From Malus domestica (Eukaryota > Streptophyta > Magnoliopsida > Rosales > Rosaceae), in the NCBI RefSeq assembly GCF_042453785.1, contig NC_091671.1, forward strand, positions 7,448,001-7,512,000: a DNA stretch of 64,000 bases. The letters run 5' to 3'. This document shows positions 13,576 through 25,150 of this stretch, piece after piece; positions within the stretch are counted from its first letter, which is position 1; each line of letters begins with the position of its first letter. A model generated the notes under the pieces. The model did not search any database. It worked only from the letters and a program-made list of their open reading frames with translations, and had not been told where the DNA came from. A program made the position numbers and the translations under genes.

Positions 13576-14569
13576 TACTAATGGATTCGGATCCATAACC
13601 ATGGGTTCAATGTACGAGATCTTGTAGCACTTACCAATGAGGCCTATCGATTAGTATTACACAGAAGAAATCAATTATAGACACTAATATAATTAGATCA
13701 GCTCTTCATAGACAAACTTGGGATCGCTTGGGATTTGCGATCCCAAGTTCTCTCTCTCTCAAGGGATGAAATCAATAGGAAGAGAAATGATTAGGGTTTT
13801 TGCATACATGGAAACTCACTTGTCATTTGTGATCCAAGTCCCACACGTTCTCTCATCTCTCATCAATCCGTGGGGCAACGGCATTCAGCTTTGACGTTAA
13901 AGACATCGGAAGCAGGACGAAATCAGGGGTTAATTCAATTTTCGAGAAAAAAAATCCCGAACTCCCCCAAAATTGATTGGGGAAAAAGTTCGGAGATTTC
14001 TCAAATTTGGAAACAAGTTGAAGTTGGGCTTTTGATTGATTTTTCTCAAACTTTGGTAATTCGGGAGGGAAGAGGGTACTCTTCAGATCTACTTTGTCGC
14101 GATGCTAGGTTAGGTTAGTTGTATAACGTCTGATTAGTTTTCGTCATTTTATATAAAAAATTAAATTATTTCTGATTACACGATATATGATGAATAATAA
14201 AGATATGTGAATTTTTAAAATCCTTACAAAGTAAATGTAGAATCTAATTCCTTTTTTGGAGTACTTTGTAGAATTATACGTTGCGTTGGGAAACTAAAGT
14301 TAACTTTTAACCGTGAGAAATGGCAAAAAGGTGTCAATATTATAAAACTTTTAAGTTACTTTTTTTATTAATATTATAAAATATTATGTTATAAATATAA
14401 TGAATTAAGAAGTCTATAATCATGTATTAAATCTTTTGGCAGCCATTTAGGCCGGTTTGGTGAACCGAACAATATTGGATCTTAAGGATATGATTTTTTG
14501 TTTTTAGCCTACTTAGAATATTATTTGATTGACAAAAACTTATAAGATAAGACTTATAACTCATGTATA
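13212..14569. other. Intergenic region, upstream of the metal transporter
   Basis: The first part is the inferred leader intron and first exon of the metal transporter, followed by its likely promoter. From about 14110 the sequence is very AT-rich. No coding region is recognised. Confidence 0.45.
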
Positions 14570-15255
14570 AGTTGAATATCAGAGTACACGATGAACAAAA
14601 CTATAAAAGATTACAAAATAATAAGAATATTATTAAACAAAGGAGAATGCCGAAACGGCTACAGAATCTCAAAAGACTACATTGTGAATGACATGTTTCT
14701 CAAACTAAATTACAAGAAATATTTATAGAGAACTAAACCTAAGAAACTCTAACTCGGATGGGCTTGGCCCAAATCCTAAACTAACAAGTAAAACCTAAAT
14801 ACTAAAATAAACCTAAATACTAATATTTTCCAACACCCCCCGTCAAACTCATGGCGGTACACGACATGGGTTTGCCAAAGTAGATGTGGATGCAAAACTC
14901 CAAATTCTAGTGCCGATGCCGATGTCGATACCGATGTCGATGCCCATGCTGATGCCGATGCCGATTTCCATTCCAAGTTCAAGCTACCATGCCCAATGCA
15001 AGAATACACAGGCCACAAAACTATAAAAGATTACAAAATAATAAGAATATTATTAAACAAAGGAGAATGCCGAAACAGCTACAGAATCCCAAAAGACTAC
15101 ATTGTGAATGACATGTTTCTCAAAGTAAATTACAAGAAATATTTATAGATAACTAAACCTAAGAAACCCTAACTCGGATAGACTTGGCCCAAATCCTAAA
15201 CTAACAAGCAAAATCCAAATACTAAAATAAACCTAAATACTAATATTTTCCAACA
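14570..15255 (-). mobile_element. TRIM-like small LTR element, 686 bp
   Basis: Two long direct repeats, 14570-14835 and about 15019-15255, are nearly identical and both end TAATATTTTCCAACA. The right copy lacks the first 24 bases or so (AGTTGAATATC...). They enclose only about 180 bp. Next to the left repeat is CACCCCCCGTCAAACTC, which on the minus strand is a plausible polypurine tract before an LTR starting TGTTGG. Flanks GTATA and ATATA are a one-mismatch 5-bp target duplication. The interior has a GCCGAT-type hexamer run (about 14910-14965). It is related in its LTR ends to the element at 45751-47143. There is no coding capacity, and the primer-binding site is lost with the interior deletion. 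Confidence 0.8.
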
Positions 15256-15436
15256 ATATAAGGATACGTTAGATAATTCACTCTAATGTGGATCCATAAT
15301 CCATCATGTTCATCTCACATTTTAACACAACAAATGACGACATGGACTGAATCCAAGTCCATTTTAATTGATTGCAACCTATCTCATAACCCACCAAATG
15401 GAGTTTTAGAGTTAGCTCGGCCAATTATTCTCCGAA

Positions 15437-15814
15437 TTTTTGTGAACATATTTTTTTATTTGTCCGTGTATTTTAATTCCATTTGCATATCTATTGTAAC
15501 ATGGAATAAAAGAATAATCTTTAGTGAATGAGATTCATGATAGTTGAAGGATGCCGTGCATGAACCTATGTAATGAGACTAAGTACTGATTTGGTGCTGA
15601 TGTGTTTTTATAAAAAGTGGGTATATTTTTGTGAACATATTTTTTTATTTGTCCATGTATTTTAATTCCGTTTGCATATCTATTGTAACATGGAATAAAA
15701 GAATACTCTTTAGTGAATGAGACTCATGATAGTTGAAGGATGCTGTGCATGAACCTATGCAGTGAGATTAAGTACTGGTTTGGTGCTGAGGTGCTTTTAT
15801 AAAAAGTGGGTATA
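15437..15814. repeat. 189-bp tandem duplication
   Basis: Units 15437-15625 and 15626-15814 are head-to-tail copies, both starting TTTTTGTGAACATA and ending near AAAAAGTGGGTAT, with only scattered substitutions. The end of the second unit runs into a MITE of the GGTTTGGT family, so the duplication includes one end of that MITE twice. Confidence 0.85.
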
Positions 15815-15985
15815 AAAAAAGCTGAGCTCAAAAATGTGTTTGGTAAACACTTAAAAACAACTTATTTTCATAGTTTTGGGTGAAAAAAAATGTTGAAAAC
15901 GTGAAGCAGCAGAAATGAGCTTATTCTCATAGTACATCAGAAGCAGTTTTTTTTTTCAAAGCACAACAATACCAAACTAGCCCTA
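15770..15985. mobile_element. MITE, GGTTTGGT family (family D)
   Basis: The left part reads GGTTTGGTGCTGAGGTGC and the right end CAATACCAAACTAGCCCT, an imperfect inverted repeat. Copies of the same family lie at 50699-51038 and 54123-54467, sharing GTGTTTGGTAAAC and AAAAAGTGGGTAT internal segments. Boundaries here are approximate. Confidence 0.65.
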
Positions 15986-16640
15986 AGGGCAGCCGATTGC
16001 CAAAATATTAACAAATGAATAGTAACATTGCTTCACCTCATACAAACTTACACGATATGACTGTATGAGATTAGAAGAAAATAAGCATAAAGAAATAAAA
16101 GGAACTTTGTGGCCGACTCACAAAACTTTGTGCTAATAATCGAAATCGTCTATAAATATAAATAATTCTTGATGATCATCTCTGTAAAAAAAAAAGCAAT
16201 TAAAATTAATATCATTTAGTGAATCAATTATAACAAATAGATAGACAGTTTATAATATTTTTACCAAATTTGTCCATTTGTTTATATAGCTTATGACTGA
16301 ACGATCTTAGTTTTAATTAACTTTTTATAAAACATCTTTACAAAATAATTTATAAAATAAACAATTTCATTTATAAACTCGAAAATTTTGTGAATAAACT
16401 GCAAAGTACTTTAATTCCTCCTCAATCCTCGGGGAGTCAAGTAACTGAAATAACGGAATGGGCTTAGACCCGGCCCGCAAACCGTGAAACTCTTCCAAAA
16501 GTTTTGAAACAATTGTCTCTTTCATTTGGGCCTACGGACCGTTAGAAACGTTTTCTACACAGCCAGCCACCGCCTTCTCTCTCTGTGCCGGATCGAAACC
16601 ATCACCGAGAGAAACCGCCGTGCAGAGGCTGCAGCGAGAG
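15986..16640. other. Promoter region of the coiled-coil gene
   Basis: AT-rich sequence without coding signal until about 16440. GGGCCTAC near 16528 and GGGCTTAGACC near 16460 are short GGGCY motifs of the kind found near plant housekeeping promoters. A functional promoter is inferred from position only. Confidence 0.4.
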
Positions 16641-16685
16641 CGACCGAGACGGAAACTACCGTCCTTACCTCGCCTTCGCTCCGCC

Positions 16686-19600
16686 ATGGACTCCCGCCAC
16701 GCAACTCTCGGCCGACGAACGGTACGGATCTCATCGCCATCGTTTACTTTCCTTTTCTCATTGAATATTTGCATTCGAAAATACGTAATTCTCCTTCAAT
16801 TTTGTTCATTTTATTTGAATTTTTATCAGTTGGAAGAAATTCGCCAAAAGCGAGCTGCGGAAAAGTTGAGCAAAACTTCGTCGGGACCCGATCTCAGCAA
16901 AATCTCGATTCCAATCGGTTCGCTATCTTTCTTTTTTTTTGTTAAATTTGAGATTTTTGTATTTTCGCTGAAGTTTTTGATTGCGCAGATAATGGAGGAA
17001 TGCGAAAATCGGAGAGCGCGAATCGGCTCTCTGAGGTAGGAGCTGATTTCTTCATTCATTATCTGTTGAGAAAAGAAAATTTTCGGAATTTTGTTTTTAG
17101 CGAAGAAGGCTTTGGTGTATTTAACACAATACGTTGAAATGAAGGAAAGCTTATTTATTGATATCCCCGATAAGCTACAAATATGTACATATACATGAGT
17201 CAAAATAAACACACAAGAGGGAGCCTTCACAAAGGTTGCTTAGGAGAAGTCTCAGCAGTCGGTAGAGCCCCAGAAAGAGAAGGCACCGGAGGGGGATCAT
17301 TTGGAGCCTCAGTACTGGACAGAACCCTAGAAGGAGGAGGCATCAGAGGTTGATCATTTGGAGCTTCATTACGCGGTACAGCCCCAGAAGACGAAGGCAA
17401 TAAATGCCTTTGGAACAAACCCACAAATCTATGATGATCAAGTAAAACCTGACCATCAGTTTCCTTCATCTGGTTAAGCTTCCTCTTCATGTTTGTAGCA
17501 TAGTCATGTGCGAGCCGGTGCAACTGTTTATTCTCATGCTTGAGCTCTCTAATCTCCTGTTTGAGACTCATCACTTCAGCCGCCAATGATTCAACTTGGC
17601 GGGTTCGAGCAAATAGGCGTTGGGCCATATTAGACACAGAACCTGCACACTGAACACTGAGAGCCAGCGAATCCTTAACAGCTAACTCATCAGACCGTTT
17701 GGAAAGTAGTCTGTTATCTTTGGGAGTGAGAAGGTTCCTGGCCACCACCGCAGCGGTCATATCATTCTTCATCACGGAATCCCCAACGGTAAGAGGACCA
17801 GTTGAGGAGACGAAGGATGGGCGCCATATGTTGTCTGGAGAAGGCGGGGCTGCCTCTTCAACAAGGTTCAAGTCAAAACGACGGTCGGAGGAGCCAGACA
17901 TTTTCAAAGGTGTTGAAGAGAGAAGAGGTCGGACAAATCAAGATCTTAGAAGTGCAAGAATGAAGCTTCTACTGGTGGAGATTCAAGTGTGCTTTGGAAC
18001 TTAATGCCAGCCTCTATAAAAATCTGCACTCGACGGAGCTTCAGAAATCGAAGAGGCGCCTGCTCAGAAATCGAAGAGGCGTTTGCTTTCTCAAAAGTTG
18101 GGCTGCTTAGAGATCACGAGGGTTGATCTCAGAAATCGAAGAGCCGTTTGCTTTCTCAAAAGTTGGGCTGCTCAAAGACCACGAAGGCCGATCTCAGAAA
18201 TCGAAGAGGCGCTCGCTTTCTCAAAAGCTGGGCTCCCTAGAGACCACGAGGGCCGATCTCAGAAATCGAAGAGGCACCTACTTTTCCAGCCTTGTCAGCA
18301 CCTGTCACACGCACACTCAGCTTTGCAGAAATTATGGGCATTCTGTCAAAGACTTCTGGGGAAGTAGAAAACACATGAATCTTACTGTTCAATCACCAAC
18401 TTCCCACACGCAACAATAGCTCATGGGTACCACAGATAACTTTGCCAAAGTTCTCTGCCAAAGTTGAGCACGTGAAGCTTGCAGCTCCCACTACATCGCT
18501 CTGACCAAGAAGGGTAAAAGAATAGCAAAGAAACAGCACTAACAAAGTTTAGACCCATAAATTTTGAAGGTCTAGCTACCATATTATTACCCACAAGGGT
18601 AAAGGAACAGTACCACTGCTGGATAATTGGAAAGTCCATGTATGTCAACCTCTGTGCTTCGTGGCAAGGTAGACTAGCAAACATGCCCAACCTTTACTCA
18701 CATTCGAGAAAACACTCCCAATAAGATTGCTTGCTCCAAAATCGAAGAGGCACCGTCCTCCGAATCTAAAGAGCCAGACTCCCAACATGACTACTTTCTT
18801 AAAAATCGAAGAGAGGGTAAAGGAACAGTACCATTGCTGGATAATTGGAAAGTCCCTGTGTGTCAACCTCTGTGCTTCGTGGCAAGGTAGACTAGCAAAC
18901 ATGCCCAACCTTTACTCACATTCGAGAAAACACTCCCAACAAGATTGCTTGCTCCAAAATCGAAGAGGCACCGCCCTCCGAATCTCGAGAGCTACTCTCC
19001 CAACATGATTACTTTCTCAAAAATCGAAGAGACACTGCTCCCCGAATCTCGAGAGCCAGACCCCCAGCATGATTGCTTTCTCAAAAATCGGTGAGGCACC
19101 GTTCTCCGAATCAATCGAAGAGGCGCTCGCTTTCTCAAAAGCTGGGCTGCTCAGATACCACGAGGGCCGATCTCAGAAATCGAAGAGGCATCTACTTTTC
19201 TAGCCTTGTCAGCACCTGTCACACGCACACTCAGCTTTGCAGAAATTATGGGCATTCTGTCGAAGACTTCTGGTGAAGTAGAAAGCACATGAATCTTACT
19301 GTTCAATCACCCACTTCCCACACGCAACAATAACTCATGGGTACCACAGATCACTTTGCCAAAGTTCTCTGCCAAAGTTGAGCACGTGAAGCTTGCAGCT
19401 CCCACTACATCGCTCTGACCAAGAAAGGTAAAAGAATAGCAAAGAAACAACACTAACAAAGTTTAGACACATAAATTTTGAAGGTCTAGCTACCATATTA
19501 TTACCCACAAGGGTAAAGGAACAGTACCACTGCTGGATAATTGGAAAGTCCCTGTGTGTCAACCTCTGTGCTTCGTGGCAAGGTAGACTAGCAAACATGC

Positions 19601-22600
19601 CCAACCTTTACTCACATTCGAGAAAACAGTCCCAACAAGATTGCTTGCTCCAAAATCGAAGAGGCACCGTCCTCCGAATCTCGAGAGCCAGACTCCCAAC
19701 ATGACTACTTTCTCAAAATCGAAGAGAGGGTAAAGGAACAGTACCATTGCTGGATAATTGGAAAGTCCCTGTGTGTCAACCTTTGTGCTTCGTGGCAAGG
19801 TAGACTAGCAAACATGTCTAACCTTTACTCACATTCGAGACAACACTCCCAACAAGATTGCTTGCTCCAAAATCGAAGAGGCACCGCCTTCCGAATCTCG
19901 AGAGCCAGACTCCCAACATGATTACTTCCTCAAAAATCGAAGAGACACTGCTCTCCGAATCTCGAGAGTCAGACCCCCAGCATGATTGCTTTCTCAAAAA
20001 TCGAAGAGGCATCGTTCTCCGAATCTCGAGAGCCAGATACCACAGACCACTTTTTCAAAGTGCTCTGACAGAGTTAAAACATGTGAAACTGGCAGCTCCC
20101 ACTACCGTGCTATGACCAAGCAGGGTAAAGGAATAGCATTACTACTTGTTGTTAGGGAAACTCCTATATATGTCGACCTCCATCCCAACGGACAGGCAGA
20201 CCTGCAAAAATGCTCAACCCTTCATCATATCTGAGAGGGCACTCCCAACAAAGCCTTTCGAAATATTCAGCTTTCTTTTCCCCCGATAATACCTCTGCAA
20301 ACAAGCTATACTAGAGCAAGAATATCTCATATCATCAGGGTTAAAAGCAAGAGTATCCCATATCATGCTTTTTCCTTGTTTTTTCTTTTGGCCTTGTTTT
20401 TACCTGCAAGACAAGGAGAAAGAGAGCAATATGTCAGCACTTGGAATCAAGCTTCCAGCCAGGAACTGACTGCCTGGAACCCCTTACCTGATTACTTACC
20501 TGGCATTGCTCTCGAGTACTCATCTTCATCATCTTATGTTTCCAGGGAAGATTCCGCATCTGCTTGAGGAACAGATAGGGCAAGTGCGAAGGATACAAGG
20601 AAGCATGTGGAGACAAGCGTAACAGCACACGTGCCGATACATCCATTACTCTGTCAAAAGCAAAAGTATCCCATATCAGCAGGGTGGAACGTACTCTAGA
20701 TTTGATGGACTTGTTTTGACCCTCAAATTCTTCAGTCGACCTTATACTCTGGAGGAAACCAGAAAACCCTCCAGCTCAGTTCAAGAATAAGCCTGTGGAA
20801 AGTTACTTCTTCAAAAGCAAAAGTATCTCATATCATCTCTTCTCATTTTTCTTCTCTTTATCCTTCATGCTGCTGCAAGATGGGGAGAAGGTGAACAATC
20901 AGTCGGAGCTCTGATTGCTTACCTTGTCTGTCACCTCTTTCAGCAGACCCCCTAGCTCGGCGACTTGGGGGACTCCTACTACATGGTTTGTATCGCGCTT
21001 GACCAAGCCTGAAACTACAAGTAAGCTTCAAGTGAAATTGATACATTACCTTGTGCATCTCCACCAGTTAAAGATACCACCCCTGGATGGAGGAAGAGTA
21101 CTTCCAGAGAAGATGCCACATCTACCTATGAGACAGATAAGGCAAGTCAAGACAACACCACACTCCGATACTTAGAAGTTTCGTGATTACGAGATCATTC
21201 TCCCACAATATTTCCTAATGTCATTTGTACTAAATCATTCACTCGTACTCACTAAAGGAGAGCTTGAACCTATGTACTTGTGTAAACCCTTCACAATTAA
21301 TGAGAACTCTTCTATTCCGTGGACGTAGCCAATCTGGGTGAACCACGTACATCTTGTGTTTGCTTTCCTATCTCTATCCATTTATATACTTATCCACACT
21401 AATGACCGGAGCAATCTAGCGAAGATCACAAAAAGCGACCGTTTTCGTTACCTAGGATCTATCTTGCAAGAGAACGGAGAATTAGATGGAGATCTCAACC
21501 ATAGAATACGAGCTGGATGGAAAGAGTGCATCCGGCATGTTGTGTGACCGTCGTAGGCCACTGAAGCTCAAGGAAAAATTTTATAGGACGGCAATAAGGC
21601 CAGCGATGTTGTATGGCAGAGAATGTTGGGTGGTGAAGCATCAACACGTACACAAAATGGGTGTAGCGGAGATGAGGATGCTTCGTGGGATGTGTGGGCA
21701 CACGAGAAAGGATAAGATTGGGAATGAGGATATCCGAGGTAAAGTAGGAGTAGCCGAAATTGTAGGAAAGATGAGAGAAAATCGGCTCTGGTGATTTGGA
21801 CATGTGCAAAGAAGACCGACTGACGCTCCGGTTCGAAGATGTGACTACGGGACAGAGGTTCAGGGCCGAAGGGGTAGAGGAAGACCTAGGAAAACTTTGG
21901 AAGAGACTCTAAGAAAAGACTTAGAGTACTTGGATCTAACGGAGGGCATGACACAAAACCGAGCGCAATGGCGTTCTAGGATTCATATAGCCGACCCCAC
22001 TTAGTGGGAAAAGGCTTTGTTGTTGTTGTTGTTGTTGTTGTTGCCGAGAAAGTTTTAGTTTTAATTCCCATGTATATGTGATTGCTGGTGCAGAGCGACG
22101 TTAGTGTTTTGGTTGCCCAGATAAAAGACTTAGAGAAGAAAAATGCGGAATTGGAGGAGCAAAACAAAAACTTGGCTTCCATGGTAAGACTATTGTTTCT
22201 GTAGTTTGCTTGTTTGATTCTTAGTTTCGATTTTACGAGGGTATTGGTTTTCTTTCACGATCAATTTTTTGATGCGCAATTATTTTGCCCTCTTGATATT
22301 TCAGCTTGAAACAAAGGAAGCCGGGGGCGATGTGCTGCAGAAACGTTTAAATGATCTGGTAAATGTGACACCTTTAAATATCATCACATTTTTTTCCCAG
22401 TAAAGAGTATGTCTTTTTATGCATTAATGTATTCTCAACTCTATCTTTCCATATTTTATGTCTTGTCTTCGTTTCATGGTCCGTAGAAACAATGAATGTG
22501 CAGCTATAGGAAAGAAAAAAGGGCATTCCTTGTTAACTTTTTCAGCCTATTCTCATCTAATACTTTGTGTAAATTGCAGGAGAAAAACACTGTACCGTCT

Positions 22601-25150
22601 TTGAGAAAAGCTCTCAAGGATGTTGCAATGGAGAAAGATGCGGCAGTTGTTGCACGGGTACTGACCATCTATATTTTAGTTGGTGTTTCATCTCACTTGG
22701 TTCATTCTGTTTTATTTCACTCTCACAATTTGATTTCTTAATGTAGGAGGATCTTTCAGCCCAGCTTCGTACGCTCAAGAAACGGTTAAAGGATGCAGAA
22801 GAAGAACAGTATCGAGTATGCAATTAGTTTCTCTATTAAATACCTTTGGAACAGTATCTTTCTATGCTTTTCTCACTTGTTGTCTTGCAACAGGCTGAGG
22901 AAGATGCAGCCGCTTTGAGAGCTGAACTGAATATGTTACAGCAACAAGCAATGAGTGGTTCACTTAGTGCAATGAACTCAATTTCTAATTCACCAGATCA
23001 GATGCAAATGTTAGAAAAGGAGCTGGCTAGCTTAAAATCTGCGTTACAGGTGATAATTTGTTTGTTGGAATATTTGTAGTTTCCCAATTTCCCAACTGGT
23101 GCATTGTTTATAGGTGTCCAACTGTGGTAAATTTCTTGTAGCAAGAGTCACACTTGAGGCAGCAAGAGAGACAACAATTAGCAGAGGAGCAAGCCCGGGC
23201 ATCCACCCTTACATCTGTAAAGCAGGAATTGGAGGAAAAGCTTGCAGCTATGTCTAGAAAGGCTTCAGGTACCAAAACCATCCAAATGTACATTTCTACA
23301 CCATAAAGAATTTCAGAAAATCTCCTTTCAGATGTTCAAGTTATAAAATGGAGAGGACTTTAGGAAGCCTCCTTTAAATCTTGGGGGCCGCACGGTCTGA
23401 TGTGAAAGAGGCTAAGGAACAAATGTACATAAACATTGTTGGTCTAGAAAAGTCAAACAAATTGACCGTTATTGGCCTGAATTTTTCCTCTTAGTAGTTT
23501 TTTCTTCTTGTTTGCATATTTGGCACTATATTCATACTTCCTCTATATCTAATTTAAGATTCATAAATGGAAATCCATGGCGGCTCATGGGTTCAGTGTA
23601 CTTGGAGTCGCAACTGGAAACCCTTTTGGCTTCTGAGTTCTAGATTCCAAGTAAAATTGTTTAGTCTTGAATACCATCTATGGTGTTGCAATTCCCCATA
23701 TCCCGTTTACGCTTCTGTCAATTTTGTTGTTCTATTGGCCTTCCATGATTCTTTTGCTGCATGGTGGCATTTTACAAAAAAGTTAGATCTTATGAATGTT
23801 GTTATGCCCGTGGTTCTTGCACTGCAGAAGTTTCAGAGAAAGTGGCTGGCAAGGAATTTTCACTCGTAAGTCCATTTCATGATGACCTAGAAATTTTACA
23901 TTTGTCAGGTTTAATGAGTTCCTCTCAGGAGGCACTGTTACTATTACCATAATATGAGTGTCCTCTCTTCCCGTTGTTCCTTAATAAATTATTAATTTTA
24001 TTTACGGGTCAATGCATTAATGAACAGGAAGACAAGGAGAAACTTGAGAAGCAGTTGCATGACATGGCAGTAGTGATTGAGAGATTGGAAAGTAGTAGAC
24101 AAAAACTTTTGATAGAGGTTATCTTTGCAACACTCTCTTTTATAATTCCAATAGGAACCCTTTTTAATTTTTGGTGGTGTATTTGTCTTTTGGCAGAAAA
24201 CTCACTTTTTGTACTTGGTGGCAGATTGATTCCCAATCTTCGGAGATAGAAAGGCTTTTCGAGGAAAATTCTGATCTCTCGAATTCTTATCAGCAAGCAA
24301 TGAGCATATCAGGGCACTGGGAGAATCAGGTAATTGTCAATGGCTTAGCACAGAGATTGACAGAATGTTGGCTATATGTAAAATTATCCAGTATTATTTT
24401 TTTCTAATAATATGTCTTTCTTTGGTTTCTCATTAAACAATTGCCAACTGGATACGGAGGTCTTACCATTTACTATGCTTGACTAGCGAATCTAACTAAT
24501 CTGGTTCATGTTTGCAGCTTTTGTATTTTCGTGAAATGTCTTAATTTTTGGCATGTGAATATGCAGGTGAAAGACTGTCTTAAGCATAATGAAGAGCTCC
24601 GTGCAACTATAGATAGGTTGAGAACCGACCAGTCCAAGGGGTTACTAGAATCCCATGAAGGCGGGGCCAATGAGACTGGTTCAGCTGCGTATACAACTGA
24701 AGTTCTCTCCATCAAGGTTAGTCAGCTAGCAGAAAGAAGTTTTATTCATTTGTTTTTTGATATGAAAAAAACTATATTTGAACTTTCCATGGTGCTTTGA
24801 TTAAAGATTCAGGATGGGGGTCATTTAGCTTTCATTAATTGGCATCATTTTTTGAGTTTCATCCGTGCTTTTATTTGTAGGATCAACTTGCGAAAGAACA
24901 GAGCAGAGCAGAAGCGTTATCAGCTGAAGTATTGCAGCTCTCCGCACGACTCCAACAAGCTACCCAAGCATACAATGGGCTTGCACGCCTGTAAGCTCCC
25001 TCTCCCTCTTTTCCTCCCTCCGTTTTCTTCTTATAAGTTTCGTGCTAACATGAATTTCATCCGACGAGTTGCAGCTATAAACCAGTGTTGCGAAACATTG
25101 AAAGCAACCTCATCAAGATGAAACAAGATGGCCCCATGACCGTGCGGTGA
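16686..25150 (+). CDS. Conserved plant coiled-coil protein, 15 exons
   Basis: Exons: 16686-16721, 16830-16917, 16989-17035, 22094-22183, 22305-22358, 22580-22657, 22747-22815, 22894-23049, 23142-23268, 23828-23865, 24028-24117, 24225-24329, 24567-24716, 24881-24990 and 25075-25150. They join in frame to 437 residues; all sites are GT-AG. The N-terminus ([20 protein letters not shown]) is basic and followed by a Ser-rich linker. From residue 58 onward there is almost continuous heptad-like sequence ([55 protein letters not shown]) to a conserved-looking end ([20 protein letters not shown]). No enzyme domain or membrane span is visible. I recognise it as a widely conserved plant coiled-coil protein but cannot name a function. 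Intron 3 is 5,058 bp because of nested repeats. Confidence 0.92.
17227..17907 (-). CDS. Transposon-associated coiled-coil ORF
   Basis: This intact 226-residue ORF lies inside the retroelement block. It has an EAR-like LDLNL-type start ([13 protein letters not shown]), an Arg/Lys-rich middle, a coiled coil (about 105-145: [31 protein letters not shown]) and a proline-rich C-terminus with two to three imperfect repeats ([33 protein letters not shown]). It lacks nucleic-acid-binding or enzymatic motifs. Proteins like this accompany non-autonomous retroelements in Rosaceae, from memory; the function is unknown. It is antisense to the host gene and would be removed with the host intron. Confidence 0.6.
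   Translation of the reverse strand: MKMSGSSDRRFDLNLVEEAAPPSPDNIWRPSFVSSTGPLTVGDSVMKNDMTAAVVARNLLTPKDNRLLSKRSDELAVKDSLALSVQCAGSVSNMAQRLFARTRQVESLAAEVMSLKQEIRELKHENKQLHRLAHDYATNMKRKLNQMKETDGQVLLDHHRFVGLFQRHLLPSSSGAVPRNEAPNDQPLMPPPSRVLSSTEAPNDPPPVPSLSGALPTAETSPKQPL
18196..20023. repeat. 914-bp tandem duplication inside the retroelement block
   Basis: Landmarks repeat with a constant offset of 914 bp: AGGCGCTCGC at 18207 and 19121, TCATGGGTAC at 18421 and 19335, TTGCTTGCTC at 18727 and 19641. Within each unit there are shorter repeats, including AAATCGAAGAGGCACC and GGGTAAAGGAACAGTACCA, the latter at two places per unit. The two units differ by few substitutions and small indels. Confidence 0.88.
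21425..22044 (+). mobile_element. RTE-type LINE, 5'-truncated 3' end with (TTG)n tail
   Basis: The sequence encodes, with frame breaks, the end of an RTE-clade reverse transcriptase: [52 protein letters not shown], then [21 protein letters not shown] and IHIADPT with a stop. TGATTTGG in place of the expected RWFGH region is one inactivating change. The element ends in eight TTG repeats at about 22018-22044, the simple-repeat tail typical of RTE LINEs. It lies in sense within intron 3 of the coiled-coil gene, about 50 bp before exon 4. Confidence 0.88.

Larger units (their letters stand above)
17105..21424 (-). mobile_element. Retroelement-derived block (LARD-like) in intron 3 of the coiled-coil gene
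   Basis: This 4.3-kb block lies in the coiled-coil gene's third intron, in antisense orientation. On the minus strand it starts with a leader-like segment (about 21424-21180), continues through a repeat-rich non-coding stretch and ends with one ORF (17907-17227) plus a 3' tail containing AATAAATAAG near 17155. No reverse transcriptase, integrase or gag is recognisable, and I could not find LTR pairs, so the exact ends are unresolved. The repeated AGAAATCGAAGAGGC motif and the ORF type match, to my recollection, an abundant Rosaceae repeat family. Confidence 0.7.

Noticed and set aside
16526-17039. Two 139-residue plus-strand frames across the start of the coiled-coil gene
   Set aside because: They read through introns 1 and 2; the spliced product [20 protein letters not shown] matches the coiled-coil gene instead.
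18083-20234. Several overlapping frames of 60-100 residues in both strands
   Set aside because: They repeat with the 914-bp duplication and contain only repeat-derived sequence; no family motif.
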